DNA of 64,000 nucleotides from Nocardioides renjunii (GTDB taxonomy: Bacteria > Actinomycetota > Actinomycetes > Propionibacteriales > Nocardioidaceae), in assembly GCF_034661175.1 (NCBI RefSeq), contig NZ_CP141058.1, forward strand, positions 1,550,001-1,614,000, read 5' to 3'. Positions 57,649-64,000 of this stretch are shown here, piece after piece. The position numbers and the translations under genes were made by a program. Positions within the stretch are counted from its first letter, which is position 1; the number at the start of each line of letters is the position of its first letter. The notes beneath the pieces are model-generated. The model searched no databases. It saw nothing but the letters and a program-made list of their open reading frames with translations, and was not told the DNA's origin.

Positions 57649-58070
57649 TGGATGCTGAAACCGAACACAGCGCGTCGTCACTGTTGTCACTGAACATGAC
57701 CGATCACCTGTACCCCGACCATGACTTTTCCAGTACGGCAGACAACTTGTGGCACTACGGGATCGATCAGGACGTCCCGTGCTTCTCGCTATGCACGGTG
57801 AGCTCCGCCCGAGTGGATCCTGGGCAACTTCTGGACGACCCCGATGCCTTCGAGAGCCAGGAGAAGGTTTCCTCCCTGCAGGAGGCCATCCGCAGCGGCG
57901 AACCTCTCCCGCCGGTCTACCTTCTGCACACGGTGTCGAGCAGCCATGAGTACTACCTGTTCGAAGGGATGCATCGGTTCACAGCCAGCCACCGCGAGCA
58001 GGCTGAAATGCTGGCCTGGCTGGCACACATCGGTTGCTGTGGTGGTCCCGCCCCGACGGAGCGCGCATGA
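57648..58070 (+). CDS. Small ParB-like protein in the restriction operon
   Basis: A 140-residue protein I cannot assign to a named family. Residues about 78-115 (EPLPPVYLLHTVSSSHEYYL followed by FEGMHRFTASHREQAE) resemble the core of the ParB/sulfiredoxin fold, in which a G-x-H-R motif follows a beta hairpin. There is no partition helix-turn-helix domain. ATG at 57648 overlaps the previous stop (TGATG), and its own stop overlaps hsdM (ATGA), so it is embedded in the operon. ParB-fold proteins can be CTP-binding switches or nucleases; here it may couple the nuclease gene to the methylase. Function unknown. Confidence 0.7.
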   Translation: MDAETEHSASSLLSLNMTDHLYPDHDFSSTADNLWHYGIDQDVPCFSLCTVSSARVDPGQLLDDPDAFESQEKVSSLQEAIRSGEPLPPVYLLHTVSSSHEYYLFEGMHRFTASHREQAEMLAWLAHIGCCGGPAPTERA

Positions 58071-59563
58071 CTGACTCCCGCCGCCTCGTCGACAAGCTCT
58101 GGTCCTACTGCAACGTCCTACGTGACGACGGCGTGGGCGTCATCGAGTACACCGAGCAGCTGACGTACCTGCTGTTCCTCAAGATGGCGCACGAGCGGGC
58201 CAACCGGAGGCTGAACCCGCAGCAGGTCGTGCCGCCCGAGTACTCGTGGCAGAAGCTCCTCGATGCCGAAGGCACCGAGCTGGAGGTCACCTACACCCAG
58301 ATTCTGGTTGGCCTTGCACAACAGCCGGGCACGCTCGGCACAATCTTCCGGAAGGCCCAGAACCGCATCCAGGACCCGGCCAAGCTCAAGCGACTCATCG
58401 TCGACCTCATCGACCAGGAGAACTGGTCTGCCTCCGGCACCGACCTCAAGGGCGACGCCTACGAAGAGTTGCTGTCCAAGGGCGCGTCCGACAAGGGTTC
58501 CGGCGCCGGCCAGTACTTCACCCCTCGCGAGCTCATCCAGGCGATCGTCGATGTCATCGACCCCAAGCCCACTGACACAGTGGTCGACCCTGCCTGCGGC
58601 ACCGGTGGCTTCCTCCTCGTCGCCCACGAGCACGCGTCCCGCGACGCCGCAAGCCTCACCCCGACCGAGCGCGATCACCTCCGCGACGAGTTCGTCTCCG
58701 GGTACGAGCTCGTCGATGGCACGGCACGGCTGGCCGCGATGAACCTGCTGCTGCATGGCATCGGAACACCGAACGGCGACTCCCTCATCGACGTTCGCGA
58801 CTCCCTCATCGCCGACCCCGGCCAGCGCTGGTCGGTGGTGCTCACGAACCCGCCCTTCGGCCGCAAGTCGTCGCTCACAATGGTCGGCGCGGACGGACGG
58901 GCCGTGCGCGAAGACCGCGACATCGAGCGACAGGACTTCGTCGTGACGACGTCCAACAAGCAGCTCAACTTCCTGCAGCACATCATGACCGTCCTGGACA
59001 TCAACGGTCGCGCCGCGGTCGTCCTGCCTGACAACGTTCTGTTTGAGGGTGGTGCCGGCGAAACGCTGCGCCGCAAGCTTCTCGCGGACTTCGATCTGCA
59101 CACGATGATCCGGCTCCCCACCGGCATCTGGTACGCACCCGGAGTGAAGGCAAACGTGCTCTTCTTCGACAGGAAGCCAGCGGCCGAGCAGCCTTGGACC
59201 CAGAAGCTGTGGGTCTACGACTTCCGCACCAACATGCACTTCACCCTCAAACAGAACCCGCTGCGCCGGACGGACCTCGATGACTTCGTGACGTCGTACC
59301 TGACCGGCAAGGACCGCGCGGAGCGGGTGGAGTCCGAGCGGTGGAAGTCCTTTGACTACGACGAGCTCGTCGCGCGCGACAAGGCCAACCTCGACATCAC
59401 CTGGCTGCGGGACGAATCACTCGAGGACACCGACAACCTGCCGGCACCCGAGGTCATCGCCCGCGAGATCGTCGAGGACCTGACCGCTGCGCTCGTTGAG
59501 TTCGAGGCCGTCGCTGCCGCGCTTGAGGCGGGATCACCTGTCGGCAACTTCGCCGACACCTGA
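58067..59563 (+). CDS. hsdM: Type I restriction enzyme, M (methylase) subunit
   Basis: An N6-adenine DNA methylase of 498 residues. N-terminal HsdM_N helical domain (SRRLVDKLWSYCNVLRDDG), S-adenosylmethionine motif DTVVDPACGTGGFLLVAHEH, catalytic motif VVLTNPPFGRKSS (NPPF) and GAGQYFTPRELIQAIVDV, all as expected. A C-terminal helical region pairs with HsdS. ATG overlaps the preceding stop. Placing the M gene last, after two accessory genes, is unusual; translational coupling would delay methylation until the upstream products are made unless a separate internal promoter exists. Confidence 0.95.
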   Translation: MTDSRRLVDKLWSYCNVLRDDGVGVIEYTEQLTYLLFLKMAHERANRRLNPQQVVPPEYSWQKLLDAEGTELEVTYTQILVGLAQQPGTLGTIFRKAQNRIQDPAKLKRLIVDLIDQENWSASGTDLKGDAYEELLSKGASDKGSGAGQYFTPRELIQAIVDVIDPKPTDTVVDPACGTGGFLLVAHEHASRDAASLTPTERDHLRDEFVSGYELVDGTARLAAMNLLLHGIGTPNGDSLIDVRDSLIADPGQRWSVVLTNPPFGRKSSLTMVGADGRAVREDRDIERQDFVVTTSNKQLNFLQHIMTVLDINGRAAVVLPDNVLFEGGAGETLRRKLLADFDLHTMIRLPTGIWYAPGVKANVLFFDRKPAAEQPWTQKLWVYDFRTNMHFTLKQNPLRRTDLDDFVTSYLTGKDRAERVESERWKSFDYDELVARDKANLDITWLRDESLEDTDNLPAPEVIAREIVEDLTAALVEFEAVAAALEAGSPVGNFADT

Positions 59564-59721
59564 GCCTCTCTCGAACTGTCATCCACGGTCCGCTCGCGCG
59601 ATCTCTGACGACGGACACGAAACGTCGTCTGCGACCAACAACGGCTCGCCGATCTCTTCGTCTCTCGCGCTCTTGCGCTCCTCTCAAGAAGCGGCACGCA
59701 TGCTACGAATTTCCGTGAGCG

Positions 59722-59733
59722 ATACGGCCGTAT
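59722..59733. promoter_or_regulatory. Perfect palindrome upstream of the relaxase (candidate oriT or operator)
   Basis: ATACGGCCGTAT is a 12-bp perfect palindrome lying 57 bp before the relaxase gene and three bases from the right-hand 17-bp repeat. Transfer origins normally lie beside the relaxase gene and contain inverted repeats, so this gap (59564-59790) is where to look. No nick motif can be named. Confidence 0.35.
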
Positions 59734-59735
59734 AG

Positions 59736-59752
59736 GCCCTCTGACCTGCGGG
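59736..59752 (+). repeat. 17-bp direct repeat, right copy, flanking the restriction operon
   Basis: GCCCTCTGACCTGCGGG, matching 52115-52131 at 16 of 17 positions and in the same orientation. A shorter version (CCTCTGACCTGCG) occurs at 18461-18473, so the core is not unique to the island. Confidence 0.6.
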
Positions 59753-59790
59753 TTTGCGGTTGTTGGTGGCTATCGATGGGGGCGTCTCGG

Positions 59791-62334
59791 ATGCACGGTG
59801 GACTGAAGATCTACCGCGGCAGTGCCGCAGCCGCGCGCCACTACGTCGAGGCCGACCGGTCCCGGGCCGACGACTACTACCTGGCAGAAGGGACCGGCCT
59901 GGCGCAGCGCCTCGTCGCCAGGCCCAGCCTCGTCCAGCGACGCGACGACATGGATGGCCCGACGTACGAGCGGTGGGTGGCGGGATACGACGTCGAGTCC
60001 GGTGCAGCGAAAGGCCGGCTCCGCTCTAACGACCAAGCGGTCCGGTTTGTCGAGGTCACCGTCAACGGACCCAAGACCTGGTCGATCGCCGCGGCGCTGC
60101 ACCCTGAGATCGCGGAGGCGTACGACGCAGCGCAGGATCGCGCCGCTGCGGAGATCATCAGCTGGCTGGCCCAGCACGCGACCACCCGGGTAGGACCACG
60201 CGACCGCCAGGTGCAGGTCCCGGTCGAGCAGATCGAGGCTGCCGTCGTACGTCACTTCACCTCACGTGCCGGTGATCCGCACCGGCACCTTCATCTCCAG
60301 ATCAACGCTCGGGTGAAGGCGGCCGGAGCGTGGCGCGGACTGCACACGGTGGGGATCCGCGACAGCCTCGAGGCAATCAACGGGATCGGGCACGCCGCGG
60401 TGATGACCGACCCTCAGTTCCGAGCGGCGCTGGCATCTCGCGGCTACTCGCTCGACGACGACGGCGGCGAGATCGTCGAGCTGAAGGCGTACGCCGGAGC
60501 GTTCAGTGCGCGGGCACGACAGATCGAAACAAACATCGACCGCTACGAGGCCAGTTGGCGTGCGGACCATCCCGGCGAGGAGCCGGGTCCGGCCCTGCGG
60601 CAGTCGTGGGACCGGCGCGCCTGGTCCGAGGCTCGCCCGGACAAGGTCATTCCAATGTCGGGCGAGCAGCTGCGCGAGCGGTGGTCGGACGAGCTCGACG
60701 ACCTGGGATTCGTTGCACCATTCCGTCCGCGGCATCTGACCACGGTCCGACCGGGGGAGCTGGACCGAGAGGTCATCGTCGACAGGGCGCTCACGAGGCT
60801 TGGCTCGCGACGGTCGGTGTGGAACGGTGCGGACGCTCGCGGTGAGGTGGAGAAGCTGATCGCGTCGGCCGGAGTGGTCGTCGACGGTGCTGTCCGCCGA
60901 GAGCTGGCCGAGGACCTCACAGCGCGGGTGCTCGAAGCCTCCTCGCTGCTGCTCGGTCGCAACGACGTCCCTGCTCACGTCAGAGCCCACACGTCACCTC
61001 GCGTCCTGGCCGTTGAGCGTGAACTCGCTGCCCGCATCACTCAACGCGCCGACGAGAGGACGATCACCGTGGTCGAAGGCGCCGCCGGGGCCGGCAAGAC
61101 GCGTCGGTTGGCTGCGAAGCGGGCAGAGGTCGAGGCACGCCGTGGTCGGATGTTGATCGTGACGCCGACCCGCAAGGCTGCACAGGTCGCGTCGGCCGAG
61201 GTCGGCACCACGGCGTACTCCGTGGCTTGGCTCCTGCACCAGCACGGCTACCGCTGGGACGAGGACGGGCGCTGGGAGCGCGCGGAGCCGGCACCCGCCG
61301 CGCCGCGCCTCGATCGCCGCACCCTCCTGGTCGTTGACGAGGCCGGGATGCTCGACCAGGACGCGGCCCGCGCACTGCTCGAGCTCGCCGACGCCACCGG
61401 TGCTCGGGTGACGCTGGTCGGCGACCGGCACCAGCTGCCCGCGGTCGGACGCGGGGGAGTGCTCGACCTGGCGGCCCGGTTCGCGCCGAGTCGACTGGTC
61501 GAACTCGAGGGCGTCCATCGCTTCGCCGATCCGGAGTACGCCGACCTGTCGCTCCGGATGCGTACCGGCGACCGACCCGACGAGGTGTTCGACGAACTGG
61601 CACGTCGTGGGCTCGTGGTGGTGCACGCCAGCGAGGTCGAACGGGTCGCCGCACTTGCCGCACGCGCCTCGCGCGGCGAGCTAGTCGTCGCCGACACCCG
61701 TGAGCAGGTCACGCGGATCAACAGCCTGGTTCATCACGTCCACGCCAGCAGACGGAAGGACCCCGACGTCTTCGTCACCTCCGCTGGCGGGCGAATCGCC
61801 GTGGGGGACAGGGTGGCAACTCGTCGCAACGACAGCGAGCTCGGGGTCGCCAACCGGGAGAGGTGGACCGTCGTGGCTGCGCGACCGGACTCGGTCGAGG
61901 TCGCCGGCGACGCAGGACGTCGCGTCCTTCCCGCGGCCTATGCGCGTCGGCACCTCGAGCTCGCCTTCGCCACCACGGCCTACGGCGCGCAGGGTTCGAC
62001 CGTCCCGACCTCGCACGTGCTGGTCGGCGAGCACAGCGGCGCTGCGTCGACGTACGTCGGTATGACACGCGGGCGCCAGCGCAACGTCGCGCACCTGGTC
62101 GCTGAGACCATGGACCACGCGCGCCGTCAGTGGGTGGAGGTGTTCGGCCGCGACCGCGCCGACCTCGGACCGATGCACGCTGCCCGTCGTGCGGCTGAGG
62201 ACATCGACCGCTACGGACCGAATGCTCCGGGTCGGCCGATGGCGATCCAACCGCCGGCTCCCGCCCGTCGCCGCGATGACGACTTCGCGCACCGGCCGGC
62301 GCGGTCGTCGCCAGGCCACGGCATCGGGTTGTGA
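59791..62334 (+). CDS. MobF-family relaxase/helicase
   Basis: A conjugative relaxase of about 847 residues with fused helicase. The N-terminus MHGGLKIYRGSAAAARHYVE with the Tyr pair in ADDYYLAEGTG marks the nicking domain, and the metal-binding three-His motif is GDPHRHLHLQINARV. The C-terminal half is a TraA/RecD-like helicase: Walker A VEGAAGAGKTRRL, Walker B LLVVDEAGMLDQDAA and YVGMTRGRQRN. The start at 59791 matches the family N-terminus; an ATG five codons upstream is possible. No coupling protein or secretion genes are visible nearby, so the element is probably mobilisable rather than self-transmissible, unless these lie beyond the window. Confidence 0.93.
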   Translation: MHGGLKIYRGSAAAARHYVEADRSRADDYYLAEGTGLAQRLVARPSLVQRRDDMDGPTYERWVAGYDVESGAAKGRLRSNDQAVRFVEVTVNGPKTWSIAAALHPEIAEAYDAAQDRAAAEIISWLAQHATTRVGPRDRQVQVPVEQIEAAVVRHFTSRAGDPHRHLHLQINARVKAAGAWRGLHTVGIRDSLEAINGIGHAAVMTDPQFRAALASRGYSLDDDGGEIVELKAYAGAFSARARQIETNIDRYEASWRADHPGEEPGPALRQSWDRRAWSEARPDKVIPMSGEQLRERWSDELDDLGFVAPFRPRHLTTVRPGELDREVIVDRALTRLGSRRSVWNGADARGEVEKLIASAGVVVDGAVRRELAEDLTARVLEASSLLLGRNDVPAHVRAHTSPRVLAVERELAARITQRADERTITVVEGAAGAGKTRRLAAKRAEVEARRGRMLIVTPTRKAAQVASAEVGTTAYSVAWLLHQHGYRWDEDGRWERAEPAPAAPRLDRRTLLVVDEAGMLDQDAARALLELADATGARVTLVGDRHQLPAVGRGGVLDLAARFAPSRLVELEGVHRFADPEYADLSLRMRTGDRPDEVFDELARRGLVVVHASEVERVAALAARASRGELVVADTREQVTRINSLVHHVHASRRKDPDVFVTSAGGRIAVGDRVATRRNDSELGVANRERWTVVAARPDSVEVAGDAGRRVLPAAYARRHLELAFATTAYGAQGSTVPTSHVLVGEHSGAASTYVGMTRGRQRNVAHLVAETMDHARRQWVEVFGRDRADLGPMHAARRAAEDIDRYGPNAPGRPMAIQPPAPARRRDDDFAHRPARSSPGHGIGL

Positions 62335-62361
62335 GACGTGGCGGACAGCGTCGGGTGATGG

Positions 62362-62913
62362 TCAGTCGAGATCGGCGGCTCCGCGGTAATCCGGATGTAC
62401 GAGTGGGCCGTTCCGAGCGAGATCGACGGCCGGCAGCCACGCCTGGCGGATCGCTGCTGGGATTCGCAATTCGTCCCACAGGTCGACGAGCAATGCGCCG
62501 TCGACCCAGTCGACGATCTCGCCGGGGTGGCCGCGCCGCAGGAGCTTCTCGTACATCCGGCGTCGGGACGGTCTCTTGCGCAGGTCGAAGCGCGTGACGC
62601 CTCGGTAGCGGCTCGGGTCGGGCACGCTGATGGTGGCGAAGCACTCGGGCAGGCGGCCGCGCCACAGACGATCCGGCACCCAGAACGGGCGGACCCCGGG
62701 CGCGGTGTGCTCTGTGAACTGAACCAGCGTCACGAGGTCGAGTCGATATCCGGCGGCTTCGACGATGCGCTCGGCCACTTGAAGGCTGGGCGCCTTCACG
62801 CCGCGCTCGTACGCCGACAGCGCCGCTTGTGAGGTGCCTGCGCGTTCGGCGAGCTCTCGTTGCGGCAGGCCGCCGCCCCGCCGCGCGGAGAGGAGGAGCC
62901 GAGCCACGTCCAC
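62362..62913 (-). CDS. XRE-family regulator with conserved C-terminal extension
   Basis: About 183 residues. The N-terminus is a Cro/CI-type helix-turn-helix (LPQRELAERAGTSQAALSAY, then ERGVKAPSLQVAERIV); the C-terminal ~100 residues (FWVPDRLWRGRLPECFATIS ... RGHPGEIVDWVDGALLVDLW) are not a domain I can name but look globular and seem tied to toxin-antitoxin or mobile-element contexts. GTG at 62913. It lies opposite in direction to its neighbours, between relaxase and excisionase genes, and could repress the element's transfer or excision genes. That role is inference. Confidence 0.78.
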   Translation of the reverse strand: MDVARLLLSARRGGGLPQRELAERAGTSQAALSAYERGVKAPSLQVAERIVEAAGYRLDLVTLVQFTEHTAPGVRPFWVPDRLWRGRLPECFATISVPDPSRYRGVTRFDLRKRPSRRRMYEKLLRRGHPGEIVDWVDGALLVDLWDELRIPAAIRQAWLPAVDLARNGPLVHPDYRGAADLD

Positions 62914-63070
62914 GCCCCGACGATACCCGTTCGGACGTGACACGCCGCAGCAAATTCGGCGTCCAGCACACCTACTCGTCAAGCGGCCGTAAATGGTTGC
63001 TCGCGCACGTCCGATTCCATCGGCGGGCGGTTGCTTCTCACCCACCACCACATCCCATCGGAGGAAGCCC

Positions 63071-63304
63071 GTGACCACAACAACACCCACTCACGTTCCC
63101 TTTCCGGAGCGCGATGCCGAAGAGCTGCTGACACTGTCCGAGGTCGCTGACATCCTGAGGGTGCCGATCAACACGATGCGCTGGTGGCGTCAGCGCGGCG
63201 TCGGCCCTGAGTTCTTCAAGATCGGCCGCCACCTCGTCACCACGGTCGGCGACGTACGGCGGTTCATCCGCGAGCAGCGCCGCCAGCAGCAAGGCGCCCT
63301 CTGA
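63071..63304 (+). CDS. Excisionase-type helix-turn-helix protein
   Basis: A 77-residue DNA-binding protein of the MerR-like HTH_17/excisionase group: LLTLSEVADILRVPINTMRW, then WRQRGVGPEFFKIGRHL and VGDVRRFIREQ. These small proteins bend DNA and steer the integrase towards excision. GTG at 63071, preceded by GGAGGAAG. It is 28 bp upstream of the integrase gene and surely co-transcribed. Confidence 0.9.
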   Translation: MTTTTPTHVPFPERDAEELLTLSEVADILRVPINTMRWWRQRGVGPEFFKIGRHLVTTVGDVRRFIREQRRQQQGAL

Positions 63305-63332
63305 CAGCTCACCCACCTCGTTCCGAGGAGCC

Positions 63333-64000
63333 ATGGCCAACATCCAGAAGCGGCCGGACGGCCGGTGGCGTGCGCGCTACCGCGACGAAGCCGGCCGGGA
63401 GCACGCAAAGCACTTCACCCGGAAGCTCGACGCGCAGCGGTGGATCGACGAGGTGACGACCTCGATCGTCATCGGCCAGTACGTCGACCCCCGCGCCGGC
63501 AAGATCACCTTCAAGGAGTACGCCGAGCATTGGCGCGCCGCGCAGGTGCATCGGCCCACCAGCGAGGCGTACGTCGAGGGCGTGCTCAGGCGACACGTCT
63601 ATCCGATCTTCGGCGCCCGGCCGATCGGCAGCGTCCTGCCGTCGGAGGTGCAAGCGTGGGTCAAGCTCCTCGGAACGGGAGACCGGGCGGCCAAGCGGAA
63701 GCCGCTGGCGCCTGCGACCGTGGGGGTGATCCACGGCGTGGTGTCGGGGATCTTCCGGTCTGCAATCCGTGACCGCAGGATCATGGCGAACCCCTGCGAA
63801 GGCACTCGGCTGCCGCGCGTCGAGCGACGGCGGGTCATGCCGCTTACCACCAGCCAGGTCGAGACGCTGCGAGAGCACCTTCCCGATGACCTGAAGGCGC
63901 TGGTCACCTTCGCCGCCGGTACCGGAATGCGGCAGGGCGAGATCTTCGGCCTGACCCGCAACAGGCTCCGCCTGCTTGGCACGAACCCGGTCGTTGTCGT
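63333..64000 (+). CDS. int: Tyrosine-family site-specific integrase (cut by window end)
   Basis: The first 222 codons are present; the reading frame is open at the window edge. N-terminus MANIQKRPDGRWRARYRDEA (AP2-like arm-binding), SAM-like core-binding domain with ITFKEYAEHWRAAQVHRPTS, and the start of the catalytic domain, including the first catalytic Arg in GTGMRQGEIFGLTRN. The rest of the catalytic residues (second Arg, His and Tyr) must lie beyond 64000. ATG follows GAGGAG. It integrates the mobile element, and the attachment site, often a tRNA gene, should be found just downstream. Confidence 0.93.
   Translation, partial: MANIQKRPDGRWRARYRDEAGREHAKHFTRKLDAQRWIDEVTTSIVIGQYVDPRAGKITFKEYAEHWRAAQVHRPTSEAYVEGVLRRHVYPIFGARPIGSVLPSEVQAWVKLLGTGDRAAKRKPLAPATVGVIHGVVSGIFRSAIRDRRIMANPCEGTRLPRVERRRVMPLTTSQVETLREHLPDDLKALVTFAAGTGMRQGEIFGLTRNRLRLLGTNPVVV

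Overview
The window is chromosomal DNA of a high-GC actinobacterium. The 16S sequence, the rRNA leader (TTGAGAACTCAA box), the mycolic-type fatty-acid gene order and the many GTG starts all point to Nocardioidaceae, most likely Nocardioides or a close relative. This was judged by eye from the sequence, not by a search.

Region by region. 0.1-7.4 kb: a LysR regulator, a ChoX/OpuA-type quaternary-amine ABC importer and a TauD-type sulfonate dioxygenase in one run, followed by a PIG-L deacetylase and an exported sulfite-oxidase-like molybdoenzyme. Together they look like a pathway for a quaternary or amino sulfonate. 7.4-11.2 kb: a DUF1501/DUF1800 export pair and a double-GNAT acetyltransferase. 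11.2-17.0 kb: tRNA-Met, then two paralogous Ser/Thr kinases with the same extracellular NTF2-like domain, flanking an acidic exported protein and a NarL-type two-component system. 17.1-24.4 kb: tyrS and a complete rRNA operon (16S-23S-5S, no spacer tRNA) with promoter, antitermination box, processing stems and terminator.

24.5-39.6 kb: core metabolism. A fasR-fabD-fabH-acpP-fabF-accD operon, aceE, DUF3052 and an AhpE peroxiredoxin reproduce the arrangement seen around aceE-fabD in mycobacteria, with an added fabH, an added acyl-CoA synthetase and a FabD fused to a biotinyl-like domain. 39.8-44.0 kb: tRNA-Val and a second signalling island: acidic exported protein, degenerate-DFG kinase, OmpR-type regulator, histidine kinase and acidic membrane-anchored protein. 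Its two divergent transcription units share a 16-bp palindrome plus 11-bp-spaced CTCA repeats. 44.0-51.0 kb: acyl-CoA synthetase, Nif3-like protein, zinc-ribbon coiled-coil protein, FUSC protein, YaaA and an RNB ribonuclease.

51.0-64.0 kb: accessory DNA. A DUF559/AbiEi-like gene killed by one in-frame TGA is bracketed by 20-bp palindromic repeats. Next come a HicB-like protein with a 22-bp palindromic operator and a translationally coupled five-gene operon: hsdR, hsdS, a PD-(D/E)XK/DUF5655 nuclease, a mini ParB-like protein and hsdM. A 17-bp direct repeat flanks this block. A MobF relaxase, an XRE regulator, an excisionase and a tyrosine integrase (cut by the window edge) follow, indicating an integrative mobilisable element. 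The expanded restriction operon and the twice-occurring acidic-protein/kinase/two-component arrangement are the best candidates for undescribed systems.
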